Of a DNA stretch of 18,813 nucleotides, positions 1-8,109 are shown piece by piece. This DNA is from an uncultured Clostridia bacterium (GTDB lineage: Bacteria; Bacillota; Clostridia; Oscillospirales; Ruminococcaceae), in NCBI GenBank assembly GCA_947628385.1, contig CANQZS010000007.1, positions 1 through 18,813 of the forward strand. Direction: 5' to 3'. Every line of letters begins with the position of its first letter. The first letter of the stretch is position 1. The notes under the pieces were generated by a model. It saw only the letters and a list, made by a program, of their open reading frames with translations, was not told where the DNA came from and did not search any database. Made by a program: the position numbers and the translations under genes.

Positions 1-1
1 A

Positions 2-469
2 GTAGGCAGATGCGGCAGAGGAGATAAGTCGGGAAGAGCAGTTATCCAGACGTATGTTCCGGATCATTATGTGATAGATCTTGCCGCAAAGCAGGATTAC
101 AGAGGCTTTTATGAGCAGGAGATAGCGGCGCGGCAGGCTCTGATATATCCTCCGTTCTGTGATACCTGTACGGTGGAATTTTCATCAATAATAGAGAACT
201 GTGCGGAAAAGGCTTCGTTCAGGTTCCTTGAAATGATAAAGGAAAGCATAGCTTCCGGCAGGATAAATGTTCCTATAAGAGTGTTAGGACCTTCAAAATG
301 CAGCCATGAAAAAATAAATGGCAGGTATCGCTATAGAATGATAATAAAATGCAGGAATAACCAGATGTTCCGCGATTATATCTCTCCGATATATAAAAAT
401 TCGTTTAGGCTGAGAGAATTTGCAAATGTGCAGACGTATCTGGATATTAACGGAGATATTGGAGTATAG
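2..469 (+). CDS. priA: Primosomal protein N' (PriA helicase), C-terminal fragment
   Basis: The reading frame is already open at base 2, so the gene starts upstream of the window and only its last 155 codons are present. PriA is a 3'-5' superfamily 2 DNA helicase that reloads the replisome at stalled forks. The visible part begins with a helicase motif VI-like G-R-C-G-R-G-D, followed by SGRAVIQTY and PDHY, then the C-terminal domain with YEQE, RQ and YPPF, all typical of the PriA C-terminus. The zinc-binding and Walker motifs lie off the window. The stop codon at 467-469 is followed by a small AGCAGA/TCTGCT hairpin and then def. It is the first visible member of a co-directional operon. The order priA-def-fmt matches B. 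subtilis and most Firmicutes, which supports the call independently. Confidence 0.93.
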   Translation, partial: VGRCGRGDKSGRAVIQTYVPDHYVIDLAAKQDYRGFYEQEIAARQALIYPPFCDTCTVEFSSIIENCAEKASFRFLEMIKESIASGRINVPIRVLGPSKCSHEKINGRYRYRMIIKCRNNQMFRDYISPIYKNSFRLREFANVQTYLDINGDIGV

Positions 470-509
470 CAGAATAAGATCTGCTTTATATAGAAAGGCA
501 GTGGTCAGT

Positions 510-1019
510 TTGGCTTTAAGAAAAATTGTTTTGAGATCCGATGATGTTCTCAGGAAAAAGTGCAAGAACGTCGAGATATTTGATGAGAAGTTGGGTATAC
601 TTCTTGATGATATGGCGGAAACCATGTATAAGGCAAATGGCGTAGGACTTGCTGCTCCTCAGGTCGGAATACTCAGACGAGCAGTCGTTGTAGATCCCGG
701 AGACGGTCTTTTGGAGCTTGTAAATCCTGAGATCATCAAATCAAAGGGTTCTCAGAGAGATGTTGAGGGCTGTTTATCCTGTCCCGATGAGTGGGGATAT
801 GTCGTTCGTCCTATGGAAATAATCGTTAAGGCGCAGGACAGGAACGGCGGGCATATCCAGCTAAAGCTCAAGGAATTTTCCGCACGTGCCGTGTGCCATG
901 AGCTCGATCATCTGGAGGGAAAGCTTTTTACTGATATTGCAGATGAAATGGTCGATCCTGAGGAGGTCGAAAAGGAAAGAAACGGAAATGGCAAAAGAAA
1001 AAAGGGCAGAAAAAAATGA
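510..1019 (+). CDS. def: Peptide deformylase
   Basis: Removes the N-formyl group from nascent proteins in the cytoplasm using a metal-activated water. All three family motifs are present: GVGLAAPQVG (about residues 44-53), EGCLSCP with the metal-binding Cys88, and HELDH (130-134) with both His ligands and the catalytic Glu131. The open frame extends upstream to an ATG at 420, but that stretch overlaps priA and does not resemble the family. The TTG at 510 gives MALRKIVLRSDD, a typical deformylase N-terminus, with AAAGG about 11 bases upstream, so I chose it (169 aa, normal length). A GTG at 501 sits too close to that site. The last ~15 residues are Lys/Arg-rich and are probably a flexible tail. 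It lies 27 bases before fmt, its functional partner. Confidence 0.95.
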   Translation: MALRKIVLRSDDVLRKKCKNVEIFDEKLGILLDDMAETMYKANGVGLAAPQVGILRRAVVVDPGDGLLELVNPEIIKSKGSQRDVEGCLSCPDEWGYVVRPMEIIVKAQDRNGGHIQLKLKEFSARAVCHELDHLEGKLFTDIADEMVDPEEVEKERNGNGKRKKGRKK

Positions 1020-1046
1020 TCCCGCGGCGAAAGGATATGACTTAAA

Positions 1047-1988
1047 ATGAATATTGTTTTTATGGGAACGCCGGATTTTGCCGTTCCAAGCCTTAAAGCT
1101 CTTATTGACAGCGGAGAAAATGTTCAAGCAGTTTTTACACAGCCGGATAAACCAAAGGGAAGAGGCTATAAGCTCACTCCGCCGCCTGTAAAGGAGCTCG
1201 CTTTGAAATATAACATTCCGGTATATCAGCCGGTAAGTCTGAAAAAGGGTGACGATGCGGAAGCCTCCCTGAAAGTTCTTAAAGAGCTTTCTCCGGATAT
1301 TATTGCTGTTACAGCTTACGGAAAGATCCTCCCAAAGGAGATACTGGAGCTTCCGGAATATATGTGCATAAATGTTCATGCGTCTCTTCTGCCAAAATAC
1401 AGAGGAGCCGCTCCGATACAGTGGAGCATTCTGAACGGAGAACGTATCACAGGTGTTACGACACAGCTTATGGCGGAGGGAATAGATACCGGCGATATAC
1501 TCCTTAGTTCATCTGTGGAAATAGGCGAAAATGAAACGACTTCGGAGCTTCATGACAGGCTTTCCGTTATGGGAGCGGAGCTGCTTATAAAGACTATAGA
1601 TTCTGTAAAGAATAATACCATTACATGTACCGCACAGAATGAGGAGCTTTCTTCCTATGCTCCCATGCTGACAAAGGATATGTGTCCTATTGATTTTTCC
1701 GATACGGCTGAAAATATCCATAACAAGATACGCGGACTTTCGGCATTTCCGTGTGCTGCGGCTGTTCTTGACGGAAAACGCATAAAGATATACGGTTCCG
1801 AGCTTACCGATAAGCGAGCGGAGGGTATTCCATGCGGAACGGTTGTAAACCCAAGCAACTTTACAGTTGTCTGCGGGGACGGAAGATGTATCAGGTTTAC
1901 GGAGATACAGGCTGAGGGCGGAAAAAGACTTAAAACTGAGGATTACCTCAGAGGAAAACCTGTTGCAGAGGGTACTGTTCTGCATTAG
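1047..1988 (+). CDS. fmt: Methionyl-tRNA formyltransferase
   Basis: Transfers a formyl group from 10-formyl-tetrahydrofolate to the methionine on initiator tRNA, the reaction that Def later reverses on the protein. The 313-residue length is usual. The N-terminus MGTPDFAVPSL and the signature SLLPKYRGAAPIQW are visible. The catalytic Asn109 and His111 lie in INVHASLLP and the acidic residue in GIDTGDI. The C-terminal OB-fold-like domain follows from about residue 205. The ATG at 1047 has AAGGAT 10 bases upstream. It sits directly after def, as in most bacteria, and ends 23 bases before the metallopeptidase gene. Confidence 0.96.
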   Translation: MNIVFMGTPDFAVPSLKALIDSGENVQAVFTQPDKPKGRGYKLTPPPVKELALKYNIPVYQPVSLKKGDDAEASLKVLKELSPDIIAVTAYGKILPKEILELPEYMCINVHASLLPKYRGAAPIQWSILNGERITGVTTQLMAEGIDTGDILLSSSVEIGENETTSELHDRLSVMGAELLIKTIDSVKNNTITCTAQNEELSSYAPMLTKDMCPIDFSDTAENIHNKIRGLSAFPCAAAVLDGKRIKIYGSELTDKRAEGIPCGTVVNPSNFTVVCGDGRCIRFTEIQAEGGKRLKTEDYLRGKPVAEGTVLH

Positions 1989-2011
1989 ATCAGAAAGAGG
2001 GGCGGTTTATT

Positions 2012-2707
2012 ATGTATTTTTGGGATCCAACTTATATTATTTTACTTCCTGCTGTCATATTTGCTATGGTAGCGCAGTTCAAGGTAAACAGCACATTTAA
2101 TAAATACAGCAGCGTTATGAATTCAAGAGGCTATACGGCAAACGATGTTGCCAGAAGAATCCTTGACGATAACGGTTTGTATAATGTTCCTATTGAGCAT
2201 ATCAATGGAAATCTTACGGATCATTATGATCCGTCGTCAAATGTTGTAAGGCTTTCTGATTCGGTTTACGGACATACCTCTGTTGCGGCGATAGGAGTTG
2301 CCGCTCATGAGGTCGGTCATGCTATACAGCATGCTCAGGGATATGTTCCCATAAAGATAAGGCAGGCAATAATACCGATAACACAGATCGGAGCAAATCT
2401 TGCTGTTCCGCTTGTCATTATAGGAATGCTTATTAGCTTTCTTGACTGGCTCATTCCGGTGGGAATATTCCTTTACACAGGAGTCGTTCTTTTTCAGGCG
2501 GTGACTCTTCCGGTGGAATTCAATGCGAGCGGGAGAGCTTTGAAAACTCTTGAGGAAAGCGAAATTTTGCTGCCGGGCGAGGTGAAAATGTCCAGAAAAG
2601 TTCTTAGTGCGGCGGCTATGACATATGTTGCGGCAATGTTCTCGGCGCTTATGAGCTTGCTCAGGCTGATACTGATAGCTTCCGGCGGCAGAAGGAGAAA
2701 CAATTGA
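2012..2707 (+). CDS. Membrane zinc metallopeptidase, YugP/DUF2268-like neutral zinc peptidase family
   Basis: A 231-residue integral membrane protein. Residues 1-20 form an N-terminal hydrophobic segment. The zinc motif HEVGH appears at about residues 95-101 (VAAHEVGHAIQHAQGY). Two or three more hydrophobic segments follow (about 125-175 and 195-222), and the conserved PVEFNASGRAL lies between them. This pattern fits the YugP family of putative membrane zinc peptidases; the substrate is unknown. The start is supported by AGAGGGG about 11 bases before ATG 2012. Its position between fmt and rsmB is common in Clostridia but not in B. subtilis, where yugP is elsewhere. Its stop overlaps the rsmB start as TGATG, so the two are probably translationally coupled. 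Confidence 0.85.
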   Translation: MYFWDPTYIILLPAVIFAMVAQFKVNSTFNKYSSVMNSRGYTANDVARRILDDNGLYNVPIEHINGNLTDHYDPSSNVVRLSDSVYGHTSVAAIGVAAHEVGHAIQHAQGYVPIKIRQAIIPITQIGANLAVPLVIIGMLISFLDWLIPVGIFLYTGVVLFQAVTLPVEFNASGRALKTLEESEILLPGEVKMSRKVLSAAAMTYVAAMFSALMSLLRLILIASGGRRRNN

Positions 2708-4023
2708 TGAGCAGCAGTCCGGTGCGCCTTAAAGTGCTTGAGCTTCTGGGCAGAATGGATAATAAAGCATATTCAAACCTTGCTCTCGGATCAGGATTAA
2801 AGGATCTTTCTCATAGGGATAGGGCATTTGCTTCAAGGCTGTTCTACGGCGTTCTTGAAAGAAAGCTTACTCTGGAATATATCATTTCGGAATACAGCAG
2901 CAGACCGCTCGGTAAGCTTGACGATCACGTTGCTAATATTTTGAAAATGGGCATATATCAGCTTTTATATATGGATTCGGTACCGGACAGCGCGGCAGTG
3001 AACGAGTCTGTTGCTCTTGCCGGAATGTGTGGAAAGAAAAGCGCTTCGGGATTCATCAATGCAGTTCTGCGAAGCTTTATCAGAAATGGAAAGACAGTAA
3101 AATTTCCGGAAAACAAGATCGAAAGATTAAGCATTGAATATTCCTGCGGGAAAAAGCTCGCAGAACAGCTTTGCAGCGAATATTCATACGAAAAAGCAGA
3201 GGGATTCCTTAAAAATTCACTTTCCGAACACAAGCAGTATCTCAGGGTGAACACTTTAAAGACCGGATCAGACAGGCTTGCTGAGGAGCTTAAAAGATCT
3301 GGAATAAATTCGGAAAAATGCAGTATTGTTCCTGCGTGTATAGCGGCTGATGATATGGGCAGCATTGAGGGATCGGAATCGTTTGCTGAGGGAATGTTCC
3401 ATGTGCAGGATCTTTCATCTCAGATATGCTGTGCGGCTCTTGCGCCGGTCAGCGGGGAAACCGTGGTAGATGTTTGCGCTGCTCCGGGAGGAAAATCCTT
3501 TACATTTGCTGAAATGATGGAGAATAAAGGAAAAATATTCTCCGGAGACATTCATGAAAAGCGTGTAGGTCTTATAAAAAAAGGCGCCGAAAGGCTGGGC
3601 ATATCTATAATTGACGCTTTTAAGAAAGACGCGGCGGTTTACTGCTCTGAAATTCCGGAGGCTGATAAGGTGCTGTGTGATGTTCCGTGTTCAGGATATG
3701 GAGTGATACGTTCCAAACCTGAGATAAAATATTCTGACCCTGATGAAGTTAAGAGACTTCCAGAGATACAGTATAAAATACTTTCCTCGGCGTCTCAATA
3801 TCTGAAAAACGGCGGAGAGCTCGTTTATTCTACGTGTACGCTCAGCAGAGCGGAAAACGACGGGATAATTGACAGATTTTTGAATGAACATAAGGATTTC
3901 GAGCCTGTTCCGGTCGTTCCGTGGATAAAAAAATATGAAAATGAATATAAGATCACGATATTTCCGGAGGAATTTGACTGCGAAGGCTTTTTTATAAGCA
4001 AAATAAGAAAGGTCGGAGGATAG
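2707..4023 (+). CDS. rsmB: 16S rRNA (cytosine-967-C5)-methyltransferase RsmB
   Basis: An S-adenosylmethionine-dependent methyltransferase of the RsmB/NOP2 family acting on 16S rRNA. The N-terminal ~140 residues form the NusB-like RNA-binding domain (DRAFASRLFYGVLERK, LLYMDSVPDSAAVNESV). The Rossmann methyltransferase domain carries the SAM-binding VDVCAAPGGKSF, then the catalytic pair: Pro-Cys in CDVPCSGYGVIRS and Cys in VYSTCTLSRAEND. The length of 438 residues is normal. A TTG at 2704 is in frame, but ATG 2707 has AAGGAG nine bases upstream and overlaps the previous stop by one base, so it is preferred. The stop is immediately followed by rlmN. Confidence 0.95.
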   Translation: MSSSPVRLKVLELLGRMDNKAYSNLALGSGLKDLSHRDRAFASRLFYGVLERKLTLEYIISEYSSRPLGKLDDHVANILKMGIYQLLYMDSVPDSAAVNESVALAGMCGKKSASGFINAVLRSFIRNGKTVKFPENKIERLSIEYSCGKKLAEQLCSEYSYEKAEGFLKNSLSEHKQYLRVNTLKTGSDRLAEELKRSGINSEKCSIVPACIAADDMGSIEGSESFAEGMFHVQDLSSQICCAALAPVSGETVVDVCAAPGGKSFTFAEMMENKGKIFSGDIHEKRVGLIKKGAERLGISIIDAFKKDAAVYCSEIPEADKVLCDVPCSGYGVIRSKPEIKYSDPDEVKRLPEIQYKILSSASQYLKNGGELVYSTCTLSRAENDGIIDRFLNEHKDFEPVPVVPWIKKYENEYKITIFPEEFDCEGFFISKIRKVGG

Positions 4024-4024
4024 C

Positions 4025-5050
4025 TTGAAAAAGGATATTTTATCCTATGATCTTAATGAGCTCTGCGCGGAGATGGAGCTTCTGGGTGAAAAAAAATTCA
4101 GGGCAAGACAGATCTATGAATGGTTACATATAAAAAGAGTTCATGAATTTGCCAATATGAGTAATATTTCATTGGCATTGCGTACAAAATTAGACGAAAT
4201 ATATTGTATAAATCGTATAAATATTGTCAGAAAGCTTGAATCTTCACTGGATAATACGGTAAAATATCTATATGAGCTTTCGGACGGAAACCATATTGAA
4301 TCTGTGCTTATGGAATATAAGCATGGAAACAGTCTTTGTATTTCTACTCAGGTAGGCTGTAAAATGGGCTGTAATTTCTGCGCGTCAACTATCGCAGGCT
4401 TTAAAAGGGATCTTCTTACTTCCGAAATGCTTATGCAGGTATATATGGCGGAGGAAAACAGCGGCAGACACGTTGACAGTATCGTCCTTATGGGAATAGG
4501 TGAACCTCTTGATAATTTCGACAATGTTGTGAAATTTTTGCGTATGATCTCATGTGAAACAGGAAAAAACCTCAGTCTCAGGCATGTTTCACTGTCTACG
4601 TGCGGACTTGTTGACAGAATATATGATCTTGCCGGATATAAGTTCGGATTGACCCTGTCAATATCACTGCACGCTCCTACCGATCAGAAGAGAAGCTCTA
4701 TAATGCCCGTTAATAAAAGATACGGTATCTCAGAGCTTATAGAAGCGTGCAGATATTATATAGATAAGACCGGCAGACGTATTTCCTTTGAATATGCGGT
4801 CATACACGGAGTAAATGATACTCATGAGGACGCGGAAGCCTTGATAAAGCTCCTCAGAGGGATAAATTGCCATGTTAATCTCATTCCGGTAAATGAGATC
4901 AAGGAACGGGATTACCGTTCGGATAAAAATTCGCTCAATATCTTTGCGGCCGCTCTTGAAAAAGGCGGTCTGAATACCACGATACGGAGAACTCTTGGTG
5001 CGGATATTGATGCGGCGTGCGGTCAGTTAAGGCGCGAATACGAAATTTGA
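4025..5050 (+). CDS. rlmN: Dual-specificity 23S rRNA/tRNA adenine-C2 methyltransferase RlmN (radical SAM)
   Basis: Methylates C2 of A2503 in 23S rRNA and of A37 in some tRNAs by a radical SAM mechanism. The CxxxCxxC iron-sulfur motif is C112-KMG-C116-NF-C119. The two additional mechanistic cysteines are visible: Cys105 (seven residues before the cluster motif) and Cys332 near the end in DAACGQL. Other motifs are GIGEPLDN, SLSTCG and SLHAP. The N-terminus MKKDILSYDLNEL matches family starts, so the TTG at 4025 is taken as the start, with GGAGGA five bases upstream. It begins one base after the rsmB stop. The length of 341 residues is usual. Confidence 0.96.
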   Translation: MKKDILSYDLNELCAEMELLGEKKFRARQIYEWLHIKRVHEFANMSNISLALRTKLDEIYCINRINIVRKLESSLDNTVKYLYELSDGNHIESVLMEYKHGNSLCISTQVGCKMGCNFCASTIAGFKRDLLTSEMLMQVYMAEENSGRHVDSIVLMGIGEPLDNFDNVVKFLRMISCETGKNLSLRHVSLSTCGLVDRIYDLAGYKFGLTLSISLHAPTDQKRSSIMPVNKRYGISELIEACRYYIDKTGRRISFEYAVIHGVNDTHEDAEALIKLLRGINCHVNLIPVNEIKERDYRSDKNSLNIFAAALEKGGLNTTIRRTLGADIDAACGQLRREYEI

Positions 5051-5069
5051 GCGTAAAGGAGTGAAGCAT

Positions 5070-5798
5070 ATGCAGATCTTTTCCGAAACAAATATCGGAC
5101 TGGCAAGATCGGAAAATCAGGATAGGGTCCGTACGGCATTGATAAGAGATGACATAGGCTTCGCTGTTATATGTGACGGAATGGGCGGTCAGAACGCCGG
5201 AAGTGAAGCAAGCGAACGAGCGGTAAACGTTGTTTTTGACAGGATAACAAAGGTATTTCGCCCTGATTACAGCGGAAATTCGATAAGGAACCTTCTTTTA
5301 TCCTCGATAACTACCGCAAATTCCGTGGTTTACGATATGTCAGTCTCCAGTATGGAAATGCAGGGAATGGGTACTACCTGCGTTGCCGCACTTGTTTTTC
5401 AGAATAAAATGTATGCGGTAAATGTGGGAGATTCAAGATTATATCTTATCACACATGAAATACGTCAGCTTTCAAAGGATCATACGGTGGTAATGCGTAT
5501 GTATGAAAACGGCGAAATAACCAAAGAACAGATCAGAAATCACCCGCAGAGAAATTATATTACCAAGGCAGTAGGCGTTGCGGAAAATGTTGCTCCGGAT
5601 TATTTTGAAGCGGAGCTTCCGGAAAATTCTGCGGTGCTTCTCTGTACAGACGGTTTATCAAATTATTGCGATGAAGCGGATATGTTCAATATAATCAAGA
5701 GATCCGATCCAAAGAGCGTGCCGTCTGAGCTTATCAAAAAGGCTCTTGAAAACGGCGGGGGAGATAATATAACCTGCGCGCTCATAAAGCTTACTTAA
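5070..5798 (+). CDS. prpC: PP2C-family serine/threonine protein phosphatase
   Basis: A cytoplasmic metal-dependent phosphatase that reverses phosphorylation by the adjacent kinase PrkC. PP2C motifs run in order: ENQDR, then FAVICDGMGGQNAGSEAS with metal-binding Asp and Gly, GMGTTCVAALV, NVGDSRLYLI, LSKDHTVV, RNYITKAVG, LLCTDGLSNY and GGGDNITCALIKL. The length of 242 residues is normal. The frame also opens at a GTG at 5061, but that codon overlaps the AAAGGAG ribosome site (5055-5061); ATG 5070 lies eight bases after it and is chosen. It is followed by prkC, the standard phosphatase-kinase pair of Firmicutes. Confidence 0.95.
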   Translation: MQIFSETNIGLARSENQDRVRTALIRDDIGFAVICDGMGGQNAGSEASERAVNVVFDRITKVFRPDYSGNSIRNLLLSSITTANSVVYDMSVSSMEMQGMGTTCVAALVFQNKMYAVNVGDSRLYLITHEIRQLSKDHTVVMRMYENGEITKEQIRNHPQRNYITKAVGVAENVAPDYFEAELPENSAVLLCTDGLSNYCDEADMFNIIKRSDPKSVPSELIKKALENGGGDNITCALIKLT

Positions 5799-5806
5799 AT
5801 AATAAA

Positions 5807-5823
5807 GCCTCTTTATCAGAGGC
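5807..5823 (+). other. Small hairpin between prpC and prkC
   Basis: GCCTCT and AGAGGC form a perfect six-base-pair stem with a five-base loop in the 64-base gap between phosphatase and kinase genes. No T-tract follows (ATGATATAAAATTC), so it is not a clear terminator. It could moderate readthrough or protect the upstream mRNA end. The function is unassigned. Confidence 0.4.
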
Positions 5824-5862
5824 ATGATATAAAATTCTTGCTTGATTACAGGAGTGGATTTG

Positions 5863-8109
5863 ATGGATAAAAATATTGGAAAAAAGCTTGACGGACGCTA
5901 TGAGATCACCGAGCTTATCGGAATAGGAGGCATGGCGGACGTATATAAAGCGACCGACATTCTTGAGGACAAGGTAGTGGCGGTAAAGATCCTTAAAAAT
6001 GAATTTGCAGATAATGAGGATTTTGTAAGAAGATTCCGAAATGAATCAAAAGCGATCGCCGTACTTTCCCACCCGAATATCGTAAAGATATTTGATGTCG
6101 GTTTTACCGATAAGATCCAGTTTATAGTAATGGAATATATTGATGGGATCACTTTAAAGGAATTCATTGAGCAGCAGGGAGTCCTTAAATGGAAAGATAC
6201 GGTCCATTTCATTATACAGATACTTCGAGCTTTGCAGCACGCTCATGACAGGGGAATAGTTCACAGGGACATAAAGCCTCAGAATATCATGCTTTTTCCT
6301 GACGGCACAATAAAGGTGATGGACTTCGGCATTGCGAGATTTGCTCGTGAAGAGGGCAAGACTATCTCCGATAAGGCTATCGGAAGCGTACATTATATCA
6401 GTCCCGAACAGGCAAGAGGGGACGTGACAGATGAAAAGAGCGATATTTACTCGGTAGGCGTTATGATGTATGAAATGCTTACAGGAGTAAAGCCCTTTGA
6501 CGGAGATAATCCGGTGTCCGTAGCGCTTATGCATATGCAGACAGACGCGGCTCCGCTGAGATCTATAAATGATTCAGTTCCTGAGGGACTTGAAGAGATC
6601 GTTATGAGAGCCATGCAGAAAGAGGCTTCAAAGCGTTACCAGTCTGCTTCCGAAATGATAAAGGACATTGAGGAATTCAAGAAAAATCCGAGCATTGTAT
6701 TTGAATATAAATATTTATCGGATAAGACCCAGTATTTCAATGCGGTACCTAAACCGTCGGGCGAATCAGAGCAAAGATCCGCTTCGGCTTCAAAATCAGA
6801 CAGAGGTGAAGTAAAAAGAGTGGGAACAAGAACAAAAACTAAAAAGAATGTTGACGATTATGACGATTATGATGATTACAGCGACGACGATCAGCCGTCT
6901 AAATCTTCATATTTTGTAGTAGTGCTGACAGCTATTGCAGCGGGAATAATCATCATTGTAGTTGCTTTTATTGCAATTATGATATTCAGGACTATAAACG
7001 TTGATCCTCCGGAGATAGGTAAAATGCCGAATCTTCTGGGCTGCAACTATCAGGAGGTCAAAACCGGATATGCAAATTCATTTGAGGTTATCTCAGAACG
7101 TCAGGAATTCTCCTCGGAATATCCGGACGGAGCAATAATAGATCAGAATCCATCGGTGGGCAAGGATTATATTATAGGAAATACCACTGTAAGAGTTGTT
7201 GTGAGCAAGGGTCCGAGAATGGTAACTATACCTAATGTCTATGATCTGGATTCGGACGATGCTACGAATATGCTCAAGGATCCCGATCTTAACCTTAATA
7301 TTTCTATAAGAAGTGTGTTTGACGAAAAAGTCCCTAAGGATCATGTTATTATGACCGATCCGGAACAGGGCACAAAGGTCGCATACGGTTCCACTATCCT
7401 TATGTATGTCAGCCGCGGTCCGGAAGAGCAGGATATTACCGTTCCTCAGTGTGTAGGATATACTCTTGAGGACGCTAAGAAGCTGTTGGGAGATAAATTT
7501 ACCATACAGGTAATGGAAAAGGATTCCATCGAGCCTAAGGATACGGTAATAGAGCAAAGTATACCTTCTCAGACTGAGGACGGTATGCCTAATATCGTTA
7601 AGCTTGATTCTACGATAATCCTTACTGTAAGTACGGGAGTAATGCCGCAGACTGAAGCCGTGATAACGTTTAGTGTTCCAAGCGATCTAAAGGGTTCTGC
7701 AACGTTCAACTGCTATATAAACGGTCAGAATGTCGGTACGGAAACGATAGATAATCTTGCATATGCTTCCACGGTATCTATTTCAATTATGGGAACCGAG
7801 CTTCAAAAGGTAATACTTGAAGCCGTAAATAACGATGATAAAACGACGGATACTATCGGAGAATATTCCGTAAACTTTGTGGAAAACACCGTTACCGAAA
7901 TGGAATTCAATAAAAACAAGCTGCGTGATATGTTCGGTGAAGAAGAGGTTACAACGCAGAGAAATGATTATGACGGCGGCAATGGCGGCAATGGTGGCAG
8001 CAATGATGAGGAAATTTTCGGAGACGATGAGAATAACGGCGGCAGTGATATTGGTGTAAGTGTTAATCCGGAGGACGAGGATCTCTGGAACAGAATATTC
8101 GGTAATTAA
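5863..8109 (+). CDS. prkC: PASTA-domain transmembrane serine/threonine protein kinase PrkC/Stk1
   Basis: A membrane kinase that senses peptidoglycan fragments and phosphorylates cell-wall, translation and germination targets. The cytoplasmic kinase domain (about 13-275) has the glycine loop GIGGMADVYKA, ATP-binding Lys42, catalytic HRDIKPQN (134-141), DFG (154-156) and SPEQARG, so it appears active. An acidic linker with three Asp-Asp-Tyr repeats lies at about 332-342, a single transmembrane helix at about 350-374, and three extracellular PASTA repeats at about 388-453, 454-523 and 524-597. After these come a further ~150 residues: a probable beta-rich domain, then a Gly/Asn/Asp/Glu-rich tail. 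ATG 5863 has AGGAG eight bases upstream; an in-frame TTG at 5842 precedes that site and is rejected. The stop overlaps rsgA as TAATG. Confidence 0.95.
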   Translation: MDKNIGKKLDGRYEITELIGIGGMADVYKATDILEDKVVAVKILKNEFADNEDFVRRFRNESKAIAVLSHPNIVKIFDVGFTDKIQFIVMEYIDGITLKEFIEQQGVLKWKDTVHFIIQILRALQHAHDRGIVHRDIKPQNIMLFPDGTIKVMDFGIARFAREEGKTISDKAIGSVHYISPEQARGDVTDEKSDIYSVGVMMYEMLTGVKPFDGDNPVSVALMHMQTDAAPLRSINDSVPEGLEEIVMRAMQKEASKRYQSASEMIKDIEEFKKNPSIVFEYKYLSDKTQYFNAVPKPSGESEQRSASASKSDRGEVKRVGTRTKTKKNVDDYDDYDDYSDDDQPSKSSYFVVVLTAIAAGIIIIVVAFIAIMIFRTINVDPPEIGKMPNLLGCNYQEVKTGYANSFEVISERQEFSSEYPDGAIIDQNPSVGKDYIIGNTTVRVVVSKGPRMVTIPNVYDLDSDDATNMLKDPDLNLNISIRSVFDEKVPKDHVIMTDPEQGTKVAYGSTILMYVSRGPEEQDITVPQCVGYTLEDAKKLLGDKFTIQVMEKDSIEPKDTVIEQSIPSQTEDGMPNIVKLDSTIILTVSTGVMPQTEAVITFSVPSDLKGSATFNCYINGQNVGTETIDNLAYASTVSISIMGTELQKVILEAVNNDDKTTDTIGEYSVNFVENTVTEMEFNKNKLRDMFGEEEVTTQRNDYDGGNGGNGGSNDEEIFGDDENNGGSDIGVSVNPEDEDLWNRIFGN

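Noticed and set aside
420..509. Upstream extension of def to ATG 420.
   Set aside because: It overlaps priA by 50 bases, has no ribosome site, and its sequence does not resemble a deformylase N-terminus.
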